A stretch of 64,000 nucleotides of DNA from Streptomyces sp. NBC_01351 (GTDB taxonomy: Bacteria; Actinomycetota; Actinomycetes; Streptomycetales; Streptomycetaceae). Where the stretch lies: the NCBI RefSeq assembly GCF_036237315.1, contig NZ_CP108356.1:434001-498000 (forward strand), read 5' to 3'. The notes beneath the pieces are model-generated. The model was not told where the DNA came from. It made no database searches and worked only from the letters and a program-made list of their open reading frames with translations. The position numbers were made by a program, and so were the translations under genes. Position 1 is the stretch's first letter, and each line of letters begins with the position of its first letter. Shown piece after piece: positions 18,223 through 26,411 of the stretch.

Positions 18223-19439
18223 GCACCCTCACCGCTCTGAAGCGCACCGCCGAGCGGATCGACCGGCAGACCCCCACCCATCGCGACCGGGCGATCGACG
18301 GGCTGCGCGCCCTGGCGCTGCTCGCCGTGCCGACCGGCCACTGGCTCCTCGGCGGTTTCACCCTCGACGCGGACGGCGGCCTGCACAACGCCAGCCCGCT
18401 GTCGGCCTTCGGCGCCCTCGCCCCGGCGAGCTGGGTCCTCCAGATGCTGGGCATCTTCTTCCTCGTCGGCGGGTACGCCTCGGCGCTCTCGTACCGCCGC
18501 CGCAAGGGGTCGACGGGCACGTGGCTGAAGGGCCGGATCGCCCGGCTGGGCCGGCCGGTGCTCGGGGTGACCGCCGTGTGGGCGCTGGCCGCGCCCGTCC
18601 TGTACGCGGCCGGGGTCCCGTTGGCGACGCTGCGGACCGGGGCGACGCTGGTGATCCAGCCGCTGTGGTTCGTCGGGGTGTACGTGCTGATCACCGCGCT
18701 GACTCCGTACTGCGTGCGGGCGGCAGGGCGGCTCGGCGGCTGGGCGGCGGCCCCGCTGCTCGCTTCGGTCGCCGTGGTGGACGTCCTGCGCTACGGGCCG
18801 CTCGCCGGCTCCGTGCCGTCCTGGCTGTCCCTGCTGAACATCCTGCCGGGCTGGCTGTTCGCGTACCAGCTGGGCGTCTCGTGGGGCGAGCGGCGGATCG
18901 GCCGGCGCGGGGCCTGGCTGCTGCTGGCGGGAGGGACGCTGCTGTTCGCCGTACTGCTGGTGGTCTTCCACTACCCGGCTTCGATGGTGGGGGTCCCGGG
19001 CGAGGCGCGCACCAACTCGCACCCGCCGTCGCTGCTGGTACTGGCCCTGGCCGCGGCCCAGTCGGGGGCGGCGATCCTGCTGCGCGACCGGCTGGCCGCC
19101 CTGCTGGCGCGGCCCGCGGTGTGGGCTCCGGTGGTCGTGATCAACCTGTGCGCGATGACGATCCTGTGCTGGCACCAGACGGCCATGCTGGCCGCAGCCG
19201 TTCCCGGTTCCTTCGTGGGAGAGGTGGCGGGGCTGACCACGGCTCCGGACACCCTGGGGTGGATCGTGGCGCGGGTGGCATGGATGCCGGTGTTCGCGGT
19301 GCTGCTGGTGGGCATCACCCGGTACGCGCGCCGGTTCGAGAACCCGCCGGAGGGCGTGCGCGGGGGCCGGGCGGTGCGGCGGACCGTGGCGGGGCTGCTG
19401 GCGGCGGGGTTCGCGGTGTTCGCACTGGGCCTGGCGTAG
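18219..19439 (+). CDS. Acyltransferase-3 family membrane protein
   Basis: A 406-residue integral membrane acyltransferase with about ten helices. The family hallmark RDRAIDGLRALALLAVPTGH near residues 23-42 contains the active-site-type Arg and His. Later landmarks are WFVGVYVLITALTPY and LCWHQTAML. Such proteins O-acylate exported sugars, cell-wall polymers or natural products, usually with acetyl or succinyl groups. Its coupling to the secreted DUF1023 hydrolase suggests that acyl groups on an extracellular molecule are both added and removed, but the acceptor is unknown. A strong terminator follows at 19459. Confidence 0.85.
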   Translation: MSTLTALKRTAERIDRQTPTHRDRAIDGLRALALLAVPTGHWLLGGFTLDADGGLHNASPLSAFGALAPASWVLQMLGIFFLVGGYASALSYRRRKGSTGTWLKGRIARLGRPVLGVTAVWALAAPVLYAAGVPLATLRTGATLVIQPLWFVGVYVLITALTPYCVRAAGRLGGWAAAPLLASVAVVDVLRYGPLAGSVPSWLSLLNILPGWLFAYQLGVSWGERRIGRRGAWLLLAGGTLLFAVLLVVFHYPASMVGVPGEARTNSHPPSLLVLALAAAQSGAAILLRDRLAALLARPAVWAPVVVINLCAMTILCWHQTAMLAAAVPGSFVGEVAGLTTAPDTLGWIVARVAWMPVFAVLLVGITRYARRFENPPEGVRGGRAVRRTVAGLLAAGFAVFALGLA

Positions 19440-19458
19440 GACCCGGGACGCAGACGGC

Positions 19459-19492
19459 GAGAGCGCCGCTCCCCGAGGGGAGCGGCGCTCTC
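19459..19492. terminator. Strong bidirectional terminator
   Basis: A perfect 16-bp inverted repeat (GAGAGCGCCGCTCCCC at 19459-19474, complement at 19477-19492) lies between the convergent acyltransferase and DUF350 genes. The nominal loop is 2 nt, so in practice the tip opens to a slightly larger loop. Confidence 0.85.
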
Positions 19493-19513
19493 GTCATGGC
19501 GTATGAGCGCGTG

Positions 19514-19936
19514 TCAGGCGATCGAGGCGGCGACGATCGCGGCCACGGCCAGGTTGCAGGAGGCCGTGACCCAGACCGCAGGGTGCGGCTCGGGGTCGAC
19601 CACGATGGCGCCGAGCTTGCCGGGCGTCACCAGGTCGAGCACCAGGAAGGCGACCGCCATCAGGACCAGGCCGAGCACGCCGAAGGCCGCCGTCGACAGC
19701 AGACCCTTGCCGAAGTCGTCGTAGGTCGTCCAGATCGAGGTGAAGACGATGCCGCCGATGCCGAGGAGCGCGGAGCTGAGCATGACGGCCGCGTTGCGGT
19801 TGCGCTCCTCCCAGATCTGCTTGGGCAGCTTCCCGGGCGTCAGCACGTCCACGAGGACGATGCCGAGGATCAGCAGGACCAGGCCCAGGGCGCCGTAGGC
19901 GCTGGTTCGGCCAAGTCCGTTGATGATGTCGCTCAT
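19514..19936 (-). CDS. DUF350 family membrane protein
   Basis: A 140-residue protein with four hydrophobic helices arranged as two tandem repeats. The first carries LVDVLTPGKL and the second LDLVTPGKL at equivalent positions, which is the typical DUF350 duplication. The two halves are joined by a hydrophilic loop (WEERNRNAAVML). The biochemical role is unknown. DUF350 genes are repeatedly linked to ATP-grasp ligases, as with yjfL and the glutathionylspermidine-synthase-like yjfC in E. coli. Here the gene is divergent from a GNAT/ATP-grasp fusion with only 96 bp between starts, so a shared regulatory region is likely. Confidence 0.85.
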   Translation of the reverse strand: MSDIINGLGRTSAYGALGLVLLILGIVLVDVLTPGKLPKQIWEERNRNAAVMLSSALLGIGGIVFTSIWTTYDDFGKGLLSTAAFGVLGLVLMAVAFLVLDLVTPGKLGAIVVDPEPHPAVWVTASCNLAVAAIVAASIA

Positions 19937-20032
19937 TGAGAAGCCTGTCTCCGCGTGGGTGGGATAAGTATGTGCCGTGGGCTGGCCGAATGTATCGCAC
20001 AGCCCTGCGGCGGACCATGGGGAGGTCGGCAA

Positions 20033-21826
20033 TTGGCAAAGGTCAGGGCGGCGCGGGCGGACGAGGCGGAGGCCCTGACGGGGCTGGTGATGCGCTCCAA
20101 GGCGCACTGGGGGTACGACCCCGGGTTCCTCGCCGCGTGCGCGGATGACCTGCGGATCCGCCCTCAGGACGTGGTCGTGCGCAGGATCGTGGTGGCCGAG
20201 GACGAGCGCGGGGCGGTGCTCGGACTCGCCTCCCTGGAGGGCACTCCCCCGCGGGGTGTCCTGGGACTGCTGTTCGTGGAGCCGGCGGCCATCGGGCTTG
20301 GAGTGGGGCGGCTGCTCTACGCGGACGTGCTGCGACGGGCGGTGGAGCTGGGGGTGCGCAGGCTGGCGATCGACTCCGATCCGCACGCGGCCGGGTTCTA
20401 CCGGGCGATGGGGGCGGTGGCCGCGCCGGGTGGCCGGGACACGGGCCACGGGCCCGACGGCCTCGTGCCCTTCGAGGTGGCCCCCGTCCCGCTCGCCGAC
20501 TGGGCGCGGGAGTGGACCGGCGGCGGCCAGGCCGTGCACCTGGGCAACGTCGCGGAGTTCAACGCGCAGTTCGCCGACGCCACCTTGGACCGGGAGCAGC
20601 GGCCCGCCCACCACTACGCGTGCCTGGCCGCCTTCTACAGCCCGCACCCGGCCGTGCTGGTGCTGCCGCGGGCGGTGCCTCGGGAGTGGACGGCGCTCGT
20701 CGGCCGCCAGTTGGGCTGGTCGGGGGTGGAGGTGTACGACGGGCTGGTGGAGGCCGAGCGGGGTCCGGGGTTCCTCGGCGCCGTACGGGAGCGGCCTGCG
20801 CTCGCCGCGCGGCTGACGGGGGCCGGGCTGCCCCTCGTACCGTGGGGGCTGACGCAGCCGTTCGCGGAGCTGGCGGGCCGGCCGTGGCAGGCCCGGGAGC
20901 TGCGGTACGAGTCGAAGTCCGCGTCGCACGAGATGTTCGGCCGGATCCTGGCGGAGGGCGGGCATCCCGGGATCGTGCTGCCCGCGCAGTGGCGGGCCGG
21001 TACCCGGTGGGCGGCGGTGCGGCTGCTGTCGGCGCGGGCCAGGGCGGGCGAGATCACCGTTCTGAAATCGGAGCACGGCGTCGGGGGTTCGGGCACCACG
21101 GTGGTCACCCCCGCGCAGGTCCGGGCGGCCGGCGGGGCCCGCGCCCTGCTGCGGCGGCTGCCGCGCGGGCCGCTGCTGGTGGAGGAGTACGTCAGCGCCC
21201 CGCCCGAGGACGAGGACCCGCGCGATCTCACGTACGACGGCTTCGTGGACGCCGAGGGCCGGGTGCACGAGGCCGGCGGCGCCGTGATGGACGTCCGGGA
21301 CGGCTGCTACGCGGGCGCCACGGTCGGCCCCGGGGTGCTGCCCGAGTGGGCCGGCAAGCCCCTCACCGCTTTCGGCGCCGCCGTGGGCCGGGAGCTGGCC
21401 GCCGCCGGCTACCGGGGCTGGTTCGACGTGGACTTCGTGACCGCCGGCGCGGAGCGGCTCGCGCCGACCGAGACCAATCTGCGGCTGACCGGGCCGTCCA
21501 TCGCCTTCATGGTGGCGGCCCGGCTCGACGCGCTGCGGGGCGCGGGTCACCTCGTACGGATCGTCGACCGGGTGGAGCTCGGCGCGCGGCTGCCCGAGGC
21601 GCAGCTGGACGAACTGTGCACGGACCTGGCGCGGGCCTGCGCCGAGCTCGACGCGGTCTTCGTCCCCGCCATTCCGACGGCCGCCTTCGACCCGATGCCC
21701 TGGCTCGGCGTGCTGGTGGCCGCGCACGGCGCGGAGGCGCTGGACGCGGCCGAGGCACTGGTGCGGTCCCGGGCACGGGAAGTCGGCGCGGACTTCGAAG
21801 ACTTCCAGGACGTCGAGAACTACTAG
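20033..21826 (+). CDS. GNAT acetyltransferase fused to ATP-grasp (peptide-ligase-like) domain
   Basis: A 597-residue two-domain protein. Residues about 1-155 form a GNAT fold (LRIRPQDVVVRRIVVAEDE, LFVEPAAIGLGVGRLLYADV, then HAAGFYRAMGA). Residues about 165-597 look like a pre-ATP-grasp plus ATP-grasp ligase of the pheganomycin PGM1 type: ITVLKSEHGVGGSGTTVVTP (nucleotide Lys and glycine-rich loop), PLLVEEYVSAP (hinge acids) and TETNLRLTGP (metal-binding Glu/Asn). It should activate a carboxylate as acyl-phosphate and join it to an amine. I chose TTG 20033 because GGGGAGG lies 7 bp upstream; an in-frame ATG at 19955 would put the start inside the probable promoter. Its stop shares CTAG with the opposing gene. 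Confidence 0.8.
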   Translation: MAKVRAARADEAEALTGLVMRSKAHWGYDPGFLAACADDLRIRPQDVVVRRIVVAEDERGAVLGLASLEGTPPRGVLGLLFVEPAAIGLGVGRLLYADVLRRAVELGVRRLAIDSDPHAAGFYRAMGAVAAPGGRDTGHGPDGLVPFEVAPVPLADWAREWTGGGQAVHLGNVAEFNAQFADATLDREQRPAHHYACLAAFYSPHPAVLVLPRAVPREWTALVGRQLGWSGVEVYDGLVEAERGPGFLGAVRERPALAARLTGAGLPLVPWGLTQPFAELAGRPWQARELRYESKSASHEMFGRILAEGGHPGIVLPAQWRAGTRWAAVRLLSARARAGEITVLKSEHGVGGSGTTVVTPAQVRAAGGARALLRRLPRGPLLVEEYVSAPPEDEDPRDLTYDGFVDAEGRVHEAGGAVMDVRDGCYAGATVGPGVLPEWAGKPLTAFGAAVGRELAAAGYRGWFDVDFVTAGAERLAPTETNLRLTGPSIAFMVAARLDALRGAGHLVRIVDRVELGARLPEAQLDELCTDLARACAELDAVFVPAIPTAAFDPMPWLGVLVAAHGAEALDAAEALVRSRAREVGADFEDFQDVENY

Positions 21827-23835
21827 GACTCGTCGCGGGAGTCCGCGGAGGGTCCGGGTGTCCAGGACAGGAAGCGGACCACGACGAAGGCCGCGATCAT
21901 CAGCGGGATGTTGAACGTGTACACGAGGGCGGCCTGGCGCGGCCAGTCCTGTTTGGCCGCCAGCCGGTAGAAGTTGTCCTGTGGCCACCAGGCGATCAGC
22001 AGGTAGGCGACGGCCAGGTGGGCCGCGGCGATGAGGCCGTCGCTCTGCCCACGGCTGTGGCCCCTCACCCATCCCCGGCCCACGAACAGGAACAGCATCC
22101 CCCCGACGAACGCCCACGACTCGAAGACGTAGAGGATGGAGAACAGGGTCGCCCATGGACTGGGCACCCCCCTGAGGTCCATGGAGCCGGGCCAGAGCAC
22201 GTACGTGAGCAGCAGGACCAGCCCGGCCACCGGAAGCAACAGGCAGGCCTCCAGCCAGCCCACCGCCGACGGCCCCGGCGTGCGGGCGGACCCGTACTTG
22301 CCGCTGCCGCCGGCCGAAGCCTCCGGTTGCACGGGCTTCGGCACCGCCTCCCGGTCCTCCCCGCCCGCCCGGGTGCGGGGCAGGGTGCGCAGCCGGACCA
22401 TCCGGGTCGGCCTGTCGGCGGCGGGCACCTTCCCCCACAGGTGATCGCGCAGCGCGTCCAAGTCCGGTTGGACTGCGACCCGGTCCCCGTCGCGGGCGGC
22501 CGGCGGCGGGACGACGTAGGCGGCGATCCTGTCCTGCGGCCCGCCGGGGGCGGTGACCACGACGGCCGCGCCGACGCCCGGGTGGGTGCGGATCTCGGAC
22601 TCGACCGCGTACGGATCGAACGCGCTGCCGTCGGCCCTGGTGATGCGGTCGCGCAGGCGGCCGCCGTACTCCAGCAGTCCGTCGGGGCGGAGCCGGCCGA
22701 GGTCCCCGGTGGGGACGGCGTCACCGCCGCCGGGCGGGGTCAGCCGGATCTCCCCGTCCAGGACGTGGACCTGCCAGCCGGGGAAGGGGGTGCCGAGCAG
22801 CGATGTGCGCTCCGGGTCGTCCTGCGGGCGCTGCAACTGGGGCAGTTCGAAGTAGGTGCCGGTGCCGGCGGCTTCGGTGAGGGCGAACACGTTCAGTACG
22901 CGGGCGCCGGCGCGGAGCCGGTCCTGGAGGGCGATCTGCTCGTCGAGGTAGAGCCGGTCCCCGGTGACGGCGAGCAGTCGCACGGACCACAGGCGGGGAG
23001 CGGGTTGGCGCCGGCCGCCGGGGACGGTGTGGCTGCCGTCCGCGTCCCGGGTGAACAGCCGTACGGCGGTGCCCGGGTCGGAGTGGAGGACGGTGACGTC
23101 CTTCATGGAGACGGTTCGGGCGAGGTCCTCGGGCTTCCACGTGGCGCCCTCGGGCAGGACGAGGGCGCCGCCGGTACACAGGGCCCTGGTCCAGCCGGCC
23201 GCGAAGGCGGTGACGTCCGGGCCCGCGGTGAACAGGTGGAGGTCCTCGGGGGTGAGGCGGGCGGCCTCGGCCCAGCCGTCATGGGCGGCGAGCAGCCGGC
23301 CGTGGCCGACGGGGACGGCGCGCGGCTCGGCCGCACCGGTGAACAGGATCGCCGCGGTCCGGCCGGGGGCGGGGGGCGGCGGCGGTGTGCCGGGCCGCTC
23401 GACGATGGCGGCGGCCTCCGCGTCGAGCCGGATCACCCGCAACCCGCCACCGTGGTCGAGGGCGGCCTGCTGGGCCACGTCGGTGAGCAGGATGAAGGGC
23501 TCGGCGGCGGCGAGCTGCCGGCGCCCGGTGCGAGGGTGCTCGACGTCGAGGAGGACGTAGACTCCGCCGGCCTTGAGGACCGCGAGGAGGGCGACGACGA
23601 GTTCGGCCTGCCGGACGGTGCCGACGGCGACGAGCTCGCCCGGTGGAAGGCCGGCGGCGAGCAGATGGTGTGCCAGCTGGTTGGCGCGCGCGTCGAGTTG
23701 GCCGTAGGTGAGGCTGCGCTCGCCGACGACGAGGGCGAGGGCCTCGGGGGCGTCACGGGCCCACTGCTCGAAGCGGTGCAGGACGGTGTCGGTGGTGCTC
23801 TTGCCGAAGCGTACGGACTCGGATCCCTGCGTCAT
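21823..23835 (-). CDS. Adenylation-domain protein with C-terminal membrane anchor, probably catalytically altered
   Basis: The 670-residue protein begins with an NRPS-type adenylation fold (FEQWARDAPEALALV, LTYGQLDARANQLAHHLL, AVLKAGGVYVLLD, then TGDLGRLRPDGLLEYGGR). The A3 phosphate loop, normally SGTTGxPKG, reads LFTGAAEPRAVPVGHG with no Lys. The A10 motif, normally NGKVDR, reads AGGEDREAVP, so the catalytic Lys is Glu. From about residue 530 four transmembrane helices follow (LLPVAGLVLLLTYVLWPG, FVGGMLFLFV, LAVAYLLIAWW, IPLMIAAFVVVRFL). There is no carrier protein. It may be a pseudoenzyme, sensor or membrane scaffold. It converges on the GNAT/ATP-grasp gene, and both stop codons lie in one CTAG. 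Confidence 0.8.
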   Translation of the reverse strand: MTQGSESVRFGKSTTDTVLHRFEQWARDAPEALALVVGERSLTYGQLDARANQLAHHLLAAGLPPGELVAVGTVRQAELVVALLAVLKAGGVYVLLDVEHPRTGRRQLAAAEPFILLTDVAQQAALDHGGGLRVIRLDAEAAAIVERPGTPPPPPAPGRTAAILFTGAAEPRAVPVGHGRLLAAHDGWAEAARLTPEDLHLFTAGPDVTAFAAGWTRALCTGGALVLPEGATWKPEDLARTVSMKDVTVLHSDPGTAVRLFTRDADGSHTVPGGRRQPAPRLWSVRLLAVTGDRLYLDEQIALQDRLRAGARVLNVFALTEAAGTGTYFELPQLQRPQDDPERTSLLGTPFPGWQVHVLDGEIRLTPPGGGDAVPTGDLGRLRPDGLLEYGGRLRDRITRADGSAFDPYAVESEIRTHPGVGAAVVVTAPGGPQDRIAAYVVPPPAARDGDRVAVQPDLDALRDHLWGKVPAADRPTRMVRLRTLPRTRAGGEDREAVPKPVQPEASAGGSGKYGSARTPGPSAVGWLEACLLLPVAGLVLLLTYVLWPGSMDLRGVPSPWATLFSILYVFESWAFVGGMLFLFVGRGWVRGHSRGQSDGLIAAAHLAVAYLLIAWWPQDNFYRLAAKQDWPRQAALVYTFNIPLMIAAFVVVRFLSWTPGPSADSRDES

Positions 23836-23937
23836 GAACCGATGATGCCACCGGGCACCGACAGCGGGCAGGGATCGGTAATTTCCCTGCGAGGCAGAGG
23901 AGTTGGCGGCTCAGGAGAGTGGCCGGCGGTCGAATCC

Positions 23938-23968
23938 TTGACCTCAAGTTCGCTTGAGGTCGTAGCGT
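23938..23968 (+). promoter_or_regulatory. SoxR-box promoter (MerR-type, 19-bp spacer)
   Basis: The -35 TTGACC (23938-23943) and -10 TAGCGT (23963-23968) are separated by 19 bp, the elongated spacing that MerR-family activators correct. The spacer is filled by CCTCAAGTTCGCTTGAGG (23942-23959), matching the SoxR site CCTCAAGTTAACTTGAGG at 16 of 18 positions. The flanks extend it to 9-bp arms. The -10 ends 8 bp before the ATG, so the transcript is probably leaderless. Confidence 0.88.
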
Positions 23969-23975
23969 TCGAGCC

Positions 23976-25898
23976 ATGGACATGGAAGTCACCGCCTGGA
24001 CCTCGCTGCACAGCGCGATCAACGCCGAACAGGACCGTCGCCCGCTCTCCCGGGCGAGCCTGCGCCGCATCGCCGCCTTCGGCCGCCCGCACCGCCGCGG
24101 GCTCACCTGCTTCCTCCTGCTGAGCGTGGTCACCGCCCTGCTCGCGGTGGCCACCCCGGTGCTCGCCAGCCGGGTCGTCGACGCCATCGTCGCCGGCCGG
24201 GACAGCGGAACGGTCGTCCGGCTCGCGCTGCTCATCGCGCTGATCGCGGTGGCCGAGGCGGGGCTGGGCCTGCTGATCCGCAGACTGTCGGCGACCCTCG
24301 GCGAGGGGCTGATCCTGGACCTGCGGACGGCGGTCTTCGACCACGTGCAGCGGATGCCGGTCGCCTTCTTCACACGGACCCGGACGGGCGCCCTGGTCAG
24401 CCGGCTCAACAATGACGTGATCGGTGCCCAACGGGCCTTCAGCAACACCCTGTCGGGAGTGGTCGCCAACACCGTGACCCTGCTGCTGACCCTGGTCGTG
24501 ATGCTGAGCATCTCGTGGCAGATCACCCTGCTGGCGCTGGCGCTGCTGCCGGTGTTCGTGTTGCCTGCCCGCCGGATGGGCACCCGCATGGCGGGGATGC
24601 AGCGGGAGGCCGCGGCGCTGAACGCCGCGATGGGCACCCAGATGACCGAGCGGTTCTCCGCCCCCGGCGCGACGCTGGTCAAGCTGTTCGGGCGCCCCGC
24701 GGACGAGTCCGCCGAGTTCGCGGCCCGGGCGGCGCGGGTGCGCGACATCGGGATCCGTACGGCGATGGCCCAGTCGACCTTCATCACGGCCCTCACCCTG
24801 GTCTCCGCCCTGGCGCTGGCGCTCGTCTACGGGCTCGGCGGCTTCTACGCCCTGCGCGGGACCCTGGACGCCGGTTCCGTCGTCGCCCTCGCCCTTCTGC
24901 TGACAAGGCTCTACGCGCCGCTCACGGCACTCGCGGGTGCCCGGGTCGAGGTGATGAGCGCCATGGTCAGCTTCGAGCGGGTCTTCGAGATCCTCGACCT
25001 GAAGCCGCTGATCGCGGAGAAGCCGGACGCCCGCCGGGTGCCGGAGGGGCCGGTGGCCGTGGAGTTCGACGGGGTCTCCTTCGGCTACCCCTCCGCCGAC
25101 AAGGTCTCGCTCGCCTCGCTGGAGTCCGTCGCCACCCTGGACACCCGGGGCGGGACGCCGGTGCTGCACGAGGTGTCCTTCCGCGCCGAACCCGGCCAGA
25201 TGATCGCCCTGGTGGGCTCGTCGGGCGCCGGCAAGTCGACCATCGCGCAGTTGCTGCCGCGGCTGTACGACGCCGACGCGGGCACGGTCCGCCTCGGCGG
25301 GATCGACGTACGGGACCTCACGGCCGACTCGATCCGCGAGACGCTCGGCATGGTCACCCAGGACGGGCACCTCTTCCACGAGTCGGTTCGGGCGAACCTG
25401 ATGCTGGCCAGGCCGGACGCGACCGAGGAGGAGATCTGGGAGGCCCTGCGCCGCTCCCGCCTGGAGGGGCTGGTCGCCTCGCTGCCGGACGGGCTGGACA
25501 CGGTCGTCGGGGAGCGCGGCTACCGCCTGTCGGGCGGGGAGCGGCAGCGACTGACCATCGCCCGGCTGCTGCTGGCCCGGCAGCGGGTGGTGGTCCTCGA
25601 CGAGGCCACGGCCCACCTGGACTCCACCTCGGAGGCGGCCGTGCAGGAGGCCCTGGGCGAGGCCCTCGCGGGCCGGACCGCGGTGGTGATCGCGCACCGG
25701 CTGTCGACCGTGCAGGCGGCGGACACGATCCTGGTCGTCGAGGACGGCCGGATCGTGGAACGGGGCACGCACACCGAGCTGCTGGCGGCTCGGGGACGGT
25801 ACGAGGAGCTCTACCGGACCCAGTTCGCCACGGCGGACGCGGCCGGGGGTGACGGGGTACCGGCTTCGGGCGGCGCCGTCCCGGCCTCGGGAGCATGA
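23976..25898 (+). CDS. ABC transporter, fused membrane and ATP-binding domains (putative SoxR-regulated exporter)
   Basis: A 640-residue half-transporter of the MsbA/multidrug type. Six transmembrane helices span about 50-310, starting FLLLSVVTALLAVATPVLAS. The nucleotide-binding domain has Walker A GSSGAGKST, a Q-loop at VTQDGHLFHESV, signature LSGGERQRLTIARLLL, Walker B VVVLDEATAHLD and switch histidine IAHRLS. It probably homodimerises and exports a hydrophobic or redox-active compound. The promoter carries a near-perfect SoxR site; in S. coelicolor an ABC transporter is one of the few SoxR targets and responds to endogenous redox-active pigments. An in-frame ATG six bases downstream is an alternative start. 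A VOC gene follows after 7 bp. Confidence 0.92.
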   Translation: MDMEVTAWTSLHSAINAEQDRRPLSRASLRRIAAFGRPHRRGLTCFLLLSVVTALLAVATPVLASRVVDAIVAGRDSGTVVRLALLIALIAVAEAGLGLLIRRLSATLGEGLILDLRTAVFDHVQRMPVAFFTRTRTGALVSRLNNDVIGAQRAFSNTLSGVVANTVTLLLTLVVMLSISWQITLLALALLPVFVLPARRMGTRMAGMQREAAALNAAMGTQMTERFSAPGATLVKLFGRPADESAEFAARAARVRDIGIRTAMAQSTFITALTLVSALALALVYGLGGFYALRGTLDAGSVVALALLLTRLYAPLTALAGARVEVMSAMVSFERVFEILDLKPLIAEKPDARRVPEGPVAVEFDGVSFGYPSADKVSLASLESVATLDTRGGTPVLHEVSFRAEPGQMIALVGSSGAGKSTIAQLLPRLYDADAGTVRLGGIDVRDLTADSIRETLGMVTQDGHLFHESVRANLMLARPDATEEEIWEALRRSRLEGLVASLPDGLDTVVGERGYRLSGGERQRLTIARLLLARQRVVVLDEATAHLDSTSEAAVQEALGEALAGRTAVVIAHRLSTVQAADTILVVEDGRIVERGTHTELLAARGRYEELYRTQFATADAAGGDGVPASGGAVPASGA

Positions 25899-25905
25899 TG
25901 CTGTG

Positions 25906-26292
25906 ATGGACATCAAGCTGGAGCTCGTCGCCGTGCCCGTCACCGATGTGGACCGGGCCAAGGCCTTCTACGAACGGATCGGCTTCAACGCCGACCATGA
26001 CGTGACCGTGAGCGAGGACATCCGCTTCGTGCAGCTGACCCCGCCGGGGTCGAAGTGCTCGATCGCGGTCGGCAAGGGGCTCACCCGGATGGCTCCGGGA
26101 TCACTGGACAACATGCAGGTCGTCGTCACCGACATCGAGGAGGCGTACGAGGACCTTCGGGGGCGGGGCATCGAGGTGACCGAGATCCAGGACTTGCCCT
26201 GGGGCTCGTTCGTCTACTTCTCGGACCCCGACGGCAACGGCTGGGCGGTCCAGCAGACCACCCCCCGCAAGGCGACCGAGCCCCCGGCGTGA
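25906..26292 (+). CDS. VOC family (glyoxalase/bleomycin-resistance-like) protein
   Basis: A 128-residue VOC protein with the paired beta-alpha-beta-beta-beta modules: LELVAVPVTDVDRAKAFYER at the N-terminus and VYFSDPDGNGWAVQQTT at the C-terminus. Family members are dioxygenases, isomerases or drug-binding proteins. The C-terminal metal Glu (usually E in DPDGNxxEL) is replaced by Ala/Val-Gln here (NGWAVQQ), so metal catalysis may be absent and a ligand-binding role is possible. It begins 7 bp after the SoxR-controlled ABC exporter and should share its transcript, consistent with binding a toxic compound. Confidence 0.85.
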   Translation: MDIKLELVAVPVTDVDRAKAFYERIGFNADHDVTVSEDIRFVQLTPPGSKCSIAVGKGLTRMAPGSLDNMQVVVTDIEEAYEDLRGRGIEVTEIQDLPWGSFVYFSDPDGNGWAVQQTTPRKATEPPA

Positions 26293-26411
26293 CCGTGCGT
26301 GACCCCGACCGGGGCCAGACGGCGGCCCACCGGGTGCATTCGGGGGAACGGACGGGCTGACTTCGGAGCGCGTCCGGTCGCCGGGAAGGGCTCCCTGGAA
26401 GGGTCCGACGG

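Noticed and set aside
19937..20032. ATG 19955 as the start of the GNAT/ATP-grasp gene
   Set aside because: No ribosome site precedes it, the extra 26 residues have no GNAT-like content, and it would occupy the likely shared promoter. TTG 20033 has GGGGAGG at 7 bp.
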